Of a DNA stretch of 64,000 nt, positions 1 through 8,118 are shown piece after piece. A program made the position numbers and the translations under genes. Source of the stretch: Rubrivivax sp. (lineage in GTDB: Bacteria > Pseudomonadota > Gammaproteobacteria > Burkholderiales > Burkholderiaceae); assembly GCA_016790225.1 (NCBI GenBank), contig JAEUOZ010000010.1, positions 1-64,000 of the forward strand. Direction: 5' to 3'. Position 1 is the first letter of the stretch. Each line of letters starts with the position of its first letter. A model generated the notes under the pieces. The model was not told where the DNA came from, did not search any database, and worked only from the letters and a program-made list of their open reading frames with translations.

Positions 1-174
1 GCAGGCGCTGCGAACATTGGCCCGTTGCGGCCACCGGCTGCGCCGGAGCAGCTCGAGCGCGAAGTGGCTTCGAACTTCTTCCTCTGCGCGACGAGGCTCC
101 TCGACTCCAGCCAAGAGCTCTGGCCATTGTCTTGGCTTTGAACTGCTTGCAAGGCGCAGAGATGCTCCCGTCAT
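1..174 (-). CDS. Partial hypothetical ORF of the next integron cassette
   Basis: On the minus strand an ATG at 174 opens a frame of 58 codons that is still open at the window edge, so the C-terminus is missing. The start lies six bases after the R' core (180-186) of the attC site, a spacing common for cassette genes, and the direction matches the two cassettes to the right. The visible protein begins MTGASLRLASSSKPRQW and then becomes Glu/Arg-rich; I do not recognise a family. A frame this short can be open by chance in GC-rich DNA, so the call rests mostly on position. Confidence 0.35.
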   Translation of the reverse strand, partial: MTGASLRLASSSKPRQWPELLAGVEEPRRAEEEVRSHFALELLRRSRWPQRANVRSAC

Positions 175-179
175 ATGCG

Positions 180-304
180 GTCTAACGCAGAGTTAACCGG
201 GCGACGACGGGTGGACGCCAGGCCCGCGCGGCGCATGATGAACCAAGGCGCTGCGCGGGCCTGGTGGCCAGCCGTTGGCGCTCCGGTTGAACGACCAGTT
301 AGGC
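180..304 (-). other. attC recombination site (59-base-element type)
   Basis: The 125-bp element is bounded by consensus core sites: GTCTAAC at 180-186 (RYYYAAC) and GTTAGGC at 298-304 (GTTRRRY). The two arms form a long imperfect inverted repeat. Shared blocks include GTTnAACCGG and CCAGGCCCGCGC opposite its complement. This is the folded single-strand hairpin form used by integron integrases. In cassette orientation (minus strand) it starts 12 bases after the stop codon of the cupin gene, as expected for the attC belonging to that cassette. Its length is at the long end of the known attC range. Confidence 0.82.
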
Positions 305-316
305 TGCACTTCTTGC

Positions 317-772
317 CTACGGGTATGATGACCCATCTTTGTGAACGAACTGCCCATCTCGATTCGAACTCATCATGTCGACGTCCGAGCAGGTCGTGAG
401 GTCGTCGGAGTGTCTTGAGCCAACTTCAAGGTACACGGCGACAGTCGCGGCTCGATTTTGCAAGTGATGTCCATTGCCGCTACCTTTGGGGAAGGCCGCA
501 CAGTCTCCCGCGCGAAGGACTGTCTCAGCGCCATCCTCCACGAGCGTAAGTTCGCCTTCAAGGATGTACACGAACTCGTCTTCGTGGCTGTGCCAGTGCC
601 GCTGGCTCGACCAACTACCTGGTGGAAGTGTCATGAGATTGACGCCGAAGTCGTTCAAGCGACCAGCGTCTCCCAGACGCTTTCGAGTGCGACCGGCGCA
701 TGCCTCATTGAACGCTGCGGGATAGCCAGTTCCCACACGAGTGGGCACTGCATCGACATTGACTTTGGGCAT
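317..772 (-). CDS. Cupin-domain protein carried on an integron cassette
   Basis: A 151-residue single-domain cupin, a small beta-barrel that usually binds a metal. Motif 1 is visible as H59-x-H61 with E66 followed by a YILEG turn. Motif 2 is the GD...FPKGSGNGHH segment around residues 89-102, so the metal ligands appear complete. The substrate cannot be told; such proteins range from sugar isomerases to binding proteins. There is no signal peptide, so it is probably cytosolic. The ATG at 772 lies 33 bases after an attC-type core (805-811), and an attC follows the stop, so the gene has the layout of a complete mobile cassette. Its DNA is less GC-rich than the intI-dnaE2 region, which fits separate origin. 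Confidence 0.78.
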   Translation of the reverse strand: MPKVNVDAVPTRVGTGYPAAFNEACAGRTRKRLGDAGRLNDFGVNLMTLPPGSWSSQRHWHSHEDEFVYILEGELTLVEDGAETVLRAGDCAAFPKGSGNGHHLQNRAATVAVYLEVGSRHSDDLTTCSDVDMMSSNRDGQFVHKDGSSYP

Positions 773-804
773 CTTCGGTGTACCCCGACGGTAGTTTCCG
801 TGCA

Positions 805-811
805 GCCTAAC
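805..811 (-). other. attC/R'-type core site at the start of the cupin cassette
   Basis: GCCTAAC on the plus strand reads GTTAGGC on the minus strand, a perfect GTTRRRY core, placed where the junction between the cupin cassette and the preceding cassette is expected. The partner core that would complete an attC is not clear. The best candidate, GTTAGCT at 919-925, has one mismatch and its flanks do not pair well. The upstream attC may be degenerate. Confidence 0.4.
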
Positions 812-906
812 GTGATTTCGACAACAGCAAATCCAGCCAAAGCTGATCCGAAATCGGTCTTGAAGGCCAGATCTATCTCATTGTAAGTTCGGTTCGGCTT
901 GCTGCG

Positions 907-1383
907 CTAGGGTGATGGGTTAGCTTTTCGGCGGGGGTGTTTCGTGGAGATCCGGTCGACGAGGCCGAGCTTGAGGATGTGGGCGCCTCGCAGCCACCAG
1001 AGGGTGGAGTCGGGGTCCCAGCGGCCGCCGGCGGATTTGACTTGCTCGCGCAGGTTGCGTTCGCTGACGTGCAGGCGGATCGGGTGCCAGTGTCGGGCAA
1101 AGGCCCTGGGGTTGACCAGGGACTTGCTGACCACGAGTTCGACGGTGACGTAGCGGTAGAGCGCGATCGGATCGTGGCGGTGGCGCACGCAGATCAGGTC
1201 AGCGCCGTAGCGTCGCTGCAGCTTGAGGGTGCCGGGCTTGCCCGGGCGCAGGGTCTTGACGACGCGCGTCTCGGGCAGATGGCGCGATCGGGTGGCTTTG
1301 GGGGGCGCAGCGCGGGGGTGCGGCTCCTGTTGCGCGCGGCTGGTGGCAAGCCAGGGTTCAGGTGTCGAGCGGCTGCTGGTCAT
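907..1383 (-). CDS. Conserved hypothetical protein next to the integron integrase
   Basis: A 158-residue basic protein starting at ATG 1383. After a variable N-terminus (about 1-40) it has a block beginning VKTLRPGKPGTLKLQRRYG and continuing ICVRHRHDP, then a Trp-containing C-terminal part (GGRWDPDSTLWWLRG, about residues 117-131). I associate this sequence type with proteins found near mobile elements in betaproteobacteria, but I know no function. The C-terminal block, with regularly spaced Arg/Trp, could bind nucleic acid; this is inference only. It points away from intI, as expected for the first cassette or a gene fixed beside attI. No canonical attI core was found in the 250 bases between it and the LexA box. 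Confidence 0.6.
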   Translation of the reverse strand: MTSSRSTPEPWLATSRAQQEPHPRAAPPKATRSRHLPETRVVKTLRPGKPGTLKLQRRYGADLICVRHRHDPIALYRYVTVELVVSKSLVNPRAFARHWHPIRLHVSERNLREQVKSAGGRWDPDSTLWWLRGAHILKLGLVDRISTKHPRRKANPSP

Positions 1384-1631
1384 GGTTATGTGGCTGCGGG
1401 TGGGGGCGGCTCAGGGGCGCAGAGCGACGAGGGCAGGGTCATGCGCGAGAGGGCGCGAGCGCCGGCTCCTTCTCCGCCGGGTCTGCGGGCTCGTCTGCAA
1501 GGCGCAGGGCGCACAGCCGCGATGGCAGGCAGCGGGTACATCGACGTGCACCCGCGCCGGTGGGGGCCCGCGTGAAGGACATGGGCAGGTGCTCGTACGT
1601 CGGAGGGCTTGTCGTCCTGGCATCTTCTTGG

Positions 1632-1651
1632 TACTGTATGAAAAAACAGTA
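1632..1651 (+). promoter_or_regulatory. LexA (SOS) box upstream of intI-dnaE2
   Basis: TACTGTATGAAAAAACAGTA fits the gammaproteobacterial/betaproteobacterial LexA consensus CTGT-N8-ACAG, including the flanking TA pairs. It ends 21 bases before the intI start codon, so bound LexA would cover the promoter. LexA control of integron integrases is established for several intI genes, and dnaE2 is a classical SOS gene. It is one of few AT-rich stretches nearby. Confidence 0.88.
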
Positions 1652-1672
1652 TGACGTGAGCCCTATCCCCCC

Positions 1673-2971
1673 ATGAACCCCCCGTTTCCGTTCGGCGCCG
1701 CGCCTCCACCGCCGCCGCCTCGGCTGCTGGATCTGTTGCGTCAGCAGATCCGCTACATGCACTACAGCCTGCGCACGGAGGAGGCCTATGTCGGCTGGGT
1801 GAGGGCCTTCATCCGGTTTCATGGCCTGCGCCATCCGGCAGACCTGTCCGGTCCGGATGTCGAGGATTTCCTCTCCTGGCTGGCGTCTGAGCGCCAGGTG
1901 GCGCCTTCCACGCACAAGCAGGCGCTCTCGGCGTTGCTGTTCCTGTACCAGAAGGTGCTGCGCCAGCAGCTGCCCTGGATGCAGGAGATCGGCCGCCCGC
2001 GCCACCGTGAGCGGCTGCCCGTGGTGCTGTCGCACGAGGAGGTGTCGCGGGTGCTGGATGAACTGGTGCGGCCGCTGTGGTCCACCGCGCTGGGTGAGCA
2101 GCTGGCGGTCACGCACCAGTTGCTGGCACGCCTGCTCTACGGCACGGGCATGCGCTTGATGGAAGGTGTGCGCCTGCGCGTGAAGGACGTGGATTTCGAT
2201 CGCCGCGCCTTGATCGTGCGGGGTGGCAAGGGGGGCAAGGATCGGGTCGTGATGCTGCCCGATGCGCTCGAGGCTGCCTTGCACGATCAGCTGCGCCAGG
2301 CGCAGGCGCTCTGGGCGGCCGACCGTGCGCAGGCTGTGCCGGGTGTCGACGTGCCCTACGCACTCGCGCGCAAGTACCCTCGCGCGCCGCAGTCCTGGAG
2401 CTGGTTCTGGGTCTTTCCGCATCATCAGCTGGCCGTCGATCCCCGAAGCCGTCCTTTGTCGGGCTTGTCGGGCCTGTCGGGCGCGTCGGGTGCGCCGGGC
2501 GGGCCGGGCGGGCCGGCCACCACCGCGTCGCCATCCACTGCGTCTGCGGCCTCAGGGACATCGGGCATGCAGCCGGCGGAGGGCGCCGGGGCTGAGCTGG
2601 TGCGGCGCCATCACCTTTACGAGCAGACGTTCCAGCGTGCCTTCCGGGCCGCCGTGCAGCGCGCGGGCATCGTCAAGCCGGCCACACCGCACACCTTGCG
2701 TCACTCGTTTGCCACGCACCTGCTGATGGCCGGGTATGACATCCGGACGGTGCAAGAGCTGCTGGGCCATGCCGACGTGAGCACGACGATGATCTACACG
2801 CATGTGCTCAAGCTCGGCGGCGGCGCAGTGCAGAGCCCGCTGGACCGGCTCGACGCCGGGCGGGGTCATCGTGTGCGTGAGCCGCAGGCGGCCTACCGTG
2901 TGGACAGGCCGGTCTTCATGGCGCCAGCACGGGCGGGCGGCGCTGTCCGCAGCCAGGGCCTGGCGGCTTGA
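1673..2971 (+). CDS. intI: Integron integrase (tyrosine recombinase)
   Basis: IntI catalyses recombination between attC and attI, inserting and reshuffling gene cassettes. The N-terminal SAM-like domain (about 18-105) is followed by the catalytic domain. Visible active-site residues are R161 (YGTGMR), H340 and R343 (HTLRH), H366 (LLGH) and Tyr375 (TMIYTH). The IntI-specific patch is present before the second half of the catalytic domain (about 225-250, PYALARKYP through WVFPHHQ). The protein has 432 residues against about 320-340 usually. The excess is a Gly/Ser/Ala/Pro-rich insert at about 261-309, between DPRS and [10 protein letters not shown], plus a proline-rich N-terminus. All catalytic residues are intact, so it may be active. 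A LexA box lies just upstream and dnaE2 starts 19 bp downstream. Confidence 0.93.
   Translation: MNPPFPFGAAPPPPPPRLLDLLRQQIRYMHYSLRTEEAYVGWVRAFIRFHGLRHPADLSGPDVEDFLSWLASERQVAPSTHKQALSALLFLYQKVLRQQLPWMQEIGRPRHRERLPVVLSHEEVSRVLDELVRPLWSTALGEQLAVTHQLLARLLYGTGMRLMEGVRLRVKDVDFDRRALIVRGGKGGKDRVVMLPDALEAALHDQLRQAQALWAADRAQAVPGVDVPYALARKYPRAPQSWSWFWVFPHHQLAVDPRSRPLSGLSGLSGASGAPGGPGGPATTASPSTASAASGTSGMQPAEGAGAELVRRHHLYEQTFQRAFRAAVQRAGIVKPATPHTLRHSFATHLLMAGYDIRTVQELLGHADVSTTMIYTHVLKLGGGAVQSPLDRLDAGRGHRVREPQAAYRVDRPVFMAPARAGGAVRSQGLAA
2453..2599 (+). repeat. Low-complexity in-frame insert in intI
   Basis: About 49 codons of Ser-Gly-Leu, Gly-Pro-Gly and Ala/Thr/Ser-rich sequence, built from short GC-rich repeats (TCGGGC-type units near the start, GGGCCGGGC units later), interrupt the catalytic domain of intI at a surface-loop position. 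The length is a multiple of three and no catalytic residue is lost. Confidence 0.7.
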
Positions 2972-2990
2972 GCGATCGGCCCGCGGCTGC

Positions 2991-5900
2991 ATGATGGTGT
3001 CATCGATCCTGCCTTCGGCTGGGCCGCCTCATGGCGCCGCTGCGGGGGTCCGTCAGCGGTCGGGGGAGGGCGCTGCGGACGGTCTGGCTTCGCTGCCGCC
3101 GGCACGGCCATCCGCGGCCTTGCCCGGGTATGCCGAGCTGATGTGCCGCAGCAACTTCAGCTTTCTGGCCGGGGCTTCGCAGCCCGAAGAGCTGGTCACG
3201 CGCGCGCAGGCCCTGGGATATGCGGCGCTGGCGATCACCGACGAGTGTTCGCTCAGCGGGGTGGTGCGCGCGCATGCCCAGGCGCAGCGCTGTGGCCTGA
3301 GCCTGATCGTGGGGGTGCTGATGCGCTTGTCCTCATCGGCTGCGCCGTCGGCTCCGCCTTCAGCCGCTGCCCGGAGCGTTTTGCAAGGCGCTTCACCTGC
3401 GCCGTCACCCATCACTTCACCCCCGGCCTCACCCCCGGCCTCACCCCCGGTTTCTCCCCCGGTTTCACCACGCCGCCCACCCGCACGGCCAGCAGGCCCT
3501 TCACCCGCCGCATCCCCCGGCCCCGCCGGCGCGCGCCTCGTGCTGCTGGCGCAATCGCGCCGCGGCTACGGCAATCTGGTGCACTGGGTCACGCTGGCGC
3601 GTCGCCGGGCGCCCAAGGGTGAGTACCGGGCGCTGGCCTCCGATGTCGAGGGCCGCGCGCCCACGGCCCCGATGCTGGCGGGCCTGCCGGACTGCATCGC
3701 CTTGCTGGTGCCCGAGCCGGGCCAGGCGTTCGAATCGCTGTTTGCGCAGGCCCTGTGGCTGAAGACCTGGTTCGGTGTCGAACGGGCGCGCCTGGGGCTG
3801 TGCCTGAACCTGGTGCCGGGTGAGCTGGAACTGCAGGAGCATCTGCAGCGTCTGTCGGCGCTCACCGGCCTGGCCATCGTGGCCGTGGGCGATGTGCGCA
3901 TGCATGCCCGCTCGCGCAAGCCCCTGCTTGATGTGCTGACGGCCACGCGCCTGAAGTGCGCAGTCTCCGCCTGCGGCTGGGCGCTGACGGCCAACGCTGA
4001 GGCTCATCTGCGCTCGCGTGCGCGCCTGGCGCAGCTGCATGCACCGCAGTGGCTGGCGGCCACGCTCGAAGTCGCCGGCCGCTGCGCCTTCTCGCTCGCG
4101 CAGCTGCGCTACGAATATCCGCGCGAGATCGTGCCCGATGGCCACACGCCGGTCAGCTGGCTGCGTTCGCTCACCGAAGCCGGTGCCGTGGAGCGTTATC
4201 CCCAGGGCTTGCCGAGCGCTGTGCGCGCGATGGTCGAGCATGAACTGGCGCTGATCGCGCAGCTGCAGTACGAGCCCTATTTCCTCACCGTGGCCGACAT
4301 CGTGCACTGGGCCCGTGGCCAGGGCATCCTGTGCCAGGGGCGGGGCAGCGCGGCCAACTCGGCGGTCTGCTACTGCCTGGGCGTGACGGCCGTGGATCCC
4401 ACCCTCACCACGCTGCTGTTCGAGCGCTTCATCAGTGCCGAGCGCAACGAGCCGCCGGACATCGACATCGATTTCGAGCACCAGCGCCGCGAGGAGGTCA
4501 TCCAGTACATCTACCGCAAGTACGGCCGCCACCGCGCGGCCTTGACGGGCGTGGTCATCAGCTACCGGCCGCGCTCGGCGCTGCGCGACGTGGGCCGTGC
4601 GCTGGGCATCGATCTGGATCGCATCGATGCCGTGGCCAAGAGCGCCCACTGGTGGGATGGCCGCCGCATCGATCCTGAGCGCCTGCAGGAAAACGGCTTC
4701 GATCCCGGCGCGCCCGTCAGCCGCCTGTGGATGGAGCTCACCGGCCAGCTGGTGGGGTTTCCGCGCCACCTGAGCCAGCATCCCGGCGGCTTTGTCATCG
4801 CGCGCGATGATCTGGCGCAGCTCGTGCCGGTGGAAAACGCGGCCATGGAAGGGCGCAGCGTCATCCAGTGGGACAAGGACGATCTGGATGCGCTGGGCCT
4901 GATCAAGGTGGACATCCTGGCGCTGGGCATGCTCAGCGCCATCCGCCGGGCGCTCGCCCTGGTGGGCAGCAAGCGCGGCACGCCGCTGGAGCTCTACCAG
5001 ATCCCGCGCGAGGATCCCGAGGTCTACGCCATGCTCTCGCGCGGCGACAGCGTGGGCACCTTCCAGGTGGAAAGCCGGGCGCAGATGAGCATGCTGCCGC
5101 GGCTGAAGCCGCAGTGCTTCTACGATCTGGTGATCGAGGTCGCCATCGTGCGCCCCGGGCCCATCCAGGGCGGCATGGTGCATCCCTACCTGCGCCGTCG
5201 CAATGGCGAAGAGCCCATCGACTACCCCAGCGACGAGGTCCGCCAGGCCCTGCAGCGCACGCTGGGGGTGCCCATCTTCCAGGAGCAGGTGATGCAGCTG
5301 GCCATCCTGGCGGCCGATTTCACGCCCGGCGAAGCCGATCAGCTGCGCCGCGCGATGGCCGCCTGGAAGCGCAAGGGCGGCCTGGAGCCCTTCCATGAGC
5401 GGCTGGTGGGCCGCATGCTGCACAAGGGCTACACCGAAGAGTTTGCCGAGCGCATCTTCAAGCAGATCCAGGGCTTCGGTGAATACGGCTTTCCCGAGAG
5501 CCACGCGGCCAGCTTTGCGCTGCTGGTGTATGCCAGCGCCTGGCTCAAGCGCTGGCATCCGGACGCCTTTCTCGCGGCGCTGCTCAACAGCCAGCCCATG
5601 GGCTTCTACGCCCCCGCGCAGCTGGTGCGCGATGCCCGCGAACACGGCGTGACCGTGCTGCCCGTCGATGTGAACCTCAGCGCCTGGGAGACGATCCTCG
5701 AACCCGGCAACACGCCCGATGCGCAGGGGCTGCTGCCGGTGCGGCTGGGCTTGTCGCGCATCGGCGGCCTTGCCGAAGCCGCGGCGCAGCGTCTGGTGGC
5801 TGCGCGCATCCAGGCGCCGTTCGACAGCGCCGAAGATCTGGCCCGCCGCGCGCAGCTGGATGCGCGCGAGCTGCAGTTGCTGGCCCAGGCCGATGCGCTG

Positions 5901-6440
5901 CAGCCGCTCACCGGCCATCGGCGACAGGCGGCCTGGGCGGTGGCCGGCGTGGATACCCGCGCCACGCCGATGCTGCGCCGCACCCGCACGCACGAAGCCT
6001 CGGCCACGCTGGCGCCGGCCGATGCCGCGGGCGAGACGCTGGCCGATTACCGCGCCACCGGCTTGTCCTTGAAGAACCACCCGCTGGCCCTGCTGCGGGA
6101 ACAGCTGCGCGGCTTCAAGGTGCAGACGGCGGCCGAGCTGCGCGCCGCGCGGCCGGGTCAGCTCGCGCGGGCCAGCGGCATCGTCACGCACCGCCAGCGC
6201 CCGGGCACGGCCAAGGGGGTGGTCTTCGTGACGCTGGAAGACGAAACCGGCCACGTCAACATCATCGTCTGGCCCGCCGTGGTCGAAGCGCAGCGCCGCC
6301 CGCTGCTGGCCAGCCGGCTGCTCACCGTCTACGGCGTCTGGCAACGTGAAGGCGAGGTGATGCACCTGGTGGCGCGCAAGCTGGTGGATCACACCGCCCT
6401 GCTGCAGGGCCTGGCCACAAGCAGCCGGGACTTCCATTGA
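2991..6440 (+). CDS. dnaE2: Error-prone DNA polymerase III alpha-type subunit DnaE2 (ImuC)
   Basis: DnaE2 is the C-family polymerase that works with ImuA/ImuB in SOS mutagenesis and lesion bypass. I chose ATG 2991, the first start after intI ends, giving 1149 residues. ATG 3141 (MCRSNFSFL) is an alternative that matches where most homologues begin. Domains in order: PHP domain (starting ELMCRSNFSFLAGAS), polymerase core with GRGSAANSAVCYCLG and the catalytic PDIDIDFE motif (D490, D492), fingers, and a C-terminal OB fold (about 1040-1120, ASGIVTHRQRPGTAKG). A Pro/Ser-rich insert of about 65 residues (112-180) interrupts the PHP domain after LSLIVGVLMRL. No imuA or imuB is in the window; instead an integron integrase lies directly upstream. 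Confidence 0.93.
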   Translation: MMVSSILPSAGPPHGAAAGVRQRSGEGAADGLASLPPARPSAALPGYAELMCRSNFSFLAGASQPEELVTRAQALGYAALAITDECSLSGVVRAHAQAQRCGLSLIVGVLMRLSSSAAPSAPPSAAARSVLQGASPAPSPITSPPASPPASPPVSPPVSPRRPPARPAGPSPAASPGPAGARLVLLAQSRRGYGNLVHWVTLARRRAPKGEYRALASDVEGRAPTAPMLAGLPDCIALLVPEPGQAFESLFAQALWLKTWFGVERARLGLCLNLVPGELELQEHLQRLSALTGLAIVAVGDVRMHARSRKPLLDVLTATRLKCAVSACGWALTANAEAHLRSRARLAQLHAPQWLAATLEVAGRCAFSLAQLRYEYPREIVPDGHTPVSWLRSLTEAGAVERYPQGLPSAVRAMVEHELALIAQLQYEPYFLTVADIVHWARGQGILCQGRGSAANSAVCYCLGVTAVDPTLTTLLFERFISAERNEPPDIDIDFEHQRREEVIQYIYRKYGRHRAALTGVVISYRPRSALRDVGRALGIDLDRIDAVAKSAHWWDGRRIDPERLQENGFDPGAPVSRLWMELTGQLVGFPRHLSQHPGGFVIARDDLAQLVPVENAAMEGRSVIQWDKDDLDALGLIKVDILALGMLSAIRRALALVGSKRGTPLELYQIPREDPEVYAMLSRGDSVGTFQVESRAQMSMLPRLKPQCFYDLVIEVAIVRPGPIQGGMVHPYLRRRNGEEPIDYPSDEVRQALQRTLGVPIFQEQVMQLAILAADFTPGEADQLRRAMAAWKRKGGLEPFHERLVGRMLHKGYTEEFAERIFKQIQGFGEYGFPESHAASFALLVYASAWLKRWHPDAFLAALLNSQPMGFYAPAQLVRDAREHGVTVLPVDVNLSAWETILEPGNTPDAQGLLPVRLGLSRIGGLAEAAAQRLVAARIQAPFDSAEDLARRAQLDARELQLLAQADALQPLTGHRRQAAWAVAGVDTRATPMLRRTRTHEASATLAPADAAGETLADYRATGLSLKNHPLALLREQLRGFKVQTAAELRAARPGQLARASGIVTHRQRPGTAKGVVFVTLEDETGHVNIIVWPAVVEAQRRPLLASRLLTVYGVWQREGEVMHLVARKLVDHTALLQGLATSSRDFH
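3416..3463 (+). repeat. Four 12-bp tandem repeats inside dnaE2
   Basis: Four copies of a 12-mer of the form YTCACCCCCGGY run head to tail and encode Ser-Pro-Pro-(Ala/Val) units. They sit in the Pro/Ser-rich insert of the PHP domain (3324-3530). The unit is a multiple of three, so copy-number change by slippage would keep the frame. Confidence 0.8.
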
Positions 6441-6488
6441 GCACGAACTGCAGGTGTCCGCCCCGATCACCGCAAGCCAGCGGCGAGA

Positions 6489-7262
6489 ATGCGCGCCATC
6501 GTGAATGCCAGCCCGATGCCACCCACGCCCTTCGATCCTGCACCATCGGCGCCCGCCTGGCCGCTGCCGATCGAATGGCTGCCGGCGGCCGGCCGGGCCG
6601 AGCAGCTGATCGTGCTGCTGCACGGCTGGGCCCAGGAGCCCAGCGTATTCCTGCCGCTGGCGCAAGCCCTTCGGCTGCAGTTCCCGCAGGCTGCCGTACT
6701 GGCGCCCCAGGCGCCTGACCCGGCCGATGCCGGCCGCAGCGGCCATCAGTGGTATTCGATCGAGGGCCTCGAAGACGTCGCGGCCTGGCGCGCCCGGGTG
6801 ATGGGCTGCGTCGCGTCGCTGGCCAGGTGGCTGCGCGCGCAGCAGCAGCGCCTGGGCGTGAGCCCGGCGGCCACGGCCTTGGGCGGCTTTTCGCAAGGCG
6901 GCGTGATCGCGCTGCACGCCGTGGCGCAGCACGACGGCCTGGCTGGGCGTGTGCTGGCCTTCGGCGCGCGGATGGTCGATCTGCCCCGCCAGGCGCCGCA
7001 ACTCAGCACCCTGCACCTCTTTCACGGCAGCCGCGATCGCATCTTCGATGTCGCGCAGGCCCGCGCGCTGCTGCAGCAGCTGGGCGCCCTGCAGGGCGAT
7101 GCCACGCTGGACATTGCCGAAGGCATCGGCCATGAACTGCACCCGGCGATGATCGATTGCGCGCTGCACCGACTCACGCACCACATCCCGCAGCGCACCT
7201 GGCGCGAGGCACTCGGCGCGGCGCCGGCTGCCGCGCGCACGCCGGGTGACGCCGAAGACTGA
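6489..7262 (+). CDS. ypfH: YpfH-type serine esterase (alpha/beta hydrolase)
   Basis: A 257-residue cytosolic hydrolase of the phospholipase/carboxylesterase family. These enzymes cleave short acyl or thioester groups; the natural substrate of YpfH is not settled. The oxyanion region LIVLLHGWAQ (about 39-48), nucleophile elbow GFSQGG (Ser135), acid D193 (SRDRIFD) and H225 (GIGHELHP) make a complete catalytic triad. ATG 6489 is the first start after dnaE2, 48 bp away, so it could be read through from dnaE2. yaaA follows after 9 bp. Confidence 0.85.
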   Translation: MRAIVNASPMPPTPFDPAPSAPAWPLPIEWLPAAGRAEQLIVLLHGWAQEPSVFLPLAQALRLQFPQAAVLAPQAPDPADAGRSGHQWYSIEGLEDVAAWRARVMGCVASLARWLRAQQQRLGVSPAATALGGFSQGGVIALHAVAQHDGLAGRVLAFGARMVDLPRQAPQLSTLHLFHGSRDRIFDVAQARALLQQLGALQGDATLDIAEGIGHELHPAMIDCALHRLTHHIPQRTWREALGAAPAAARTPGDAED

Positions 7263-7271
7263 GCCACGCCC

Positions 7272-8057
7272 ATGCTGTTCCTGCTGTCACCGGCCAAGAG
7301 CCTCGATGACGACACCCGCGTACCGGCCGCGGTGCTCAGGCGCGCCACCGAGCCGCTGTTCCCGCAGCGCGCGGCCGCCTTGATCGAGATCCTGCGGCGC
7401 CAGAGCCCGGCGGAGCTCGCCAGCCTGATGGACCTGTCGGATGCACTGGCTGCGCTGAATGTCGGGCGTTATGCCGCCTGGCAGTCCGAGGCCACGCTGG
7501 ACAACAGCAAGCCCGCGGTGCTGGCCTTCAACGGCGATGTCTACGAAGGCCTGCAGGCCCGCAGCTTGAAGGCGGCCGATCTGGATTGGGCGCAGCAGCA
7601 CCTGGTGATCCTGTCCGGGCTTTATGGCGTGCTGCGGCCTCTGGACCGGCTGCAGCCCTATCGGCTGGAGATGGGCACCGCGCTGGCCACGCCGTCGGGG
7701 CGCAACCTCTACGAATACTGGGGCGACACGCTGGCCGGCTACTTGAACGAGCGGCTCGCCGCAGAGCGCAGCCCGGTGATCATCAACCTCGCGTCACAGG
7801 AATACGCCCGCGCGGCGCTCAGGCCATCACTGCAAGCGCGCGTGATCCACTGCCAGTTTGAAGAAGGGCGCCAGGGTCGCTACGGCATCATCAGTTTTTT
7901 CGCCAAGCGCGCGCGCGGCCTGATGGCCCGCTGGGCCATCGAACACCGCGTGCGCAAGCCGCAGGCGCTGCAGGCCTTCGATGGCGAAGGCTATGCTTTC
8001 GACCCGCAGGCCTCGGCGCCCGATCGCTGGGTCTTCCGCCGCACCTCGGCGGGCTGA
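7272..8057 (+). CDS. yaaA: Peroxide stress protein YaaA (DUF328/UPF0246)
   Basis: 261 residues, the usual size for the family. The start MLFLLSPAKSLD is the diagnostic N-terminal motif, followed by LSGLYGVLRPLDRLQPYRLEMG and the C-terminal FFAKRARGLMARW segment. In E. coli YaaA lowers intracellular free iron and limits oxidative DNA damage during peroxide stress; its fold binds DNA. It starts 9 bp after the esterase gene, so they are probably co-transcribed. Confidence 0.95.
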   Translation: MLFLLSPAKSLDDDTRVPAAVLRRATEPLFPQRAAALIEILRRQSPAELASLMDLSDALAALNVGRYAAWQSEATLDNSKPAVLAFNGDVYEGLQARSLKAADLDWAQQHLVILSGLYGVLRPLDRLQPYRLEMGTALATPSGRNLYEYWGDTLAGYLNERLAAERSPVIINLASQEYARAALRPSLQARVIHCQFEEGRQGRYGIISFFAKRARGLMARWAIEHRVRKPQALQAFDGEGYAFDPQASAPDRWVFRRTSAG

Positions 8058-8118
8058 GGGCCCGAAGCGCTCAAGAGGCCACGCCGTCCTTCCCACTCAA
8101 TTGCCCACACACCCAGCC

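Noticed and set aside
805..925. Second attC site between the cupin and the unknown gene
   Set aside because: One end has a good core, but the other (GTTAGCT) breaks consensus, overlaps the region just after the stop codon and the arms show little complementarity. Only the single core is reported.
1384..1631. attI site next to intI
   Set aside because: No RYYYAAC core was found on the plus strand in this interval, so an attI site cannot be supported.
2802..2990. Earlier start for dnaE2
   Set aside because: It would overlap intI by over 160 bp, and the added residues have no similarity to DnaE2 N-termini.
3501..7184. Very long open frame (1227 codons) on the minus strand
   Set aside because: It lies antisense to dnaE2 and the esterase gene. 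Its translation is Arg/His/Gln-rich with no family motifs, as expected of a shadow frame in GC-rich coding DNA.
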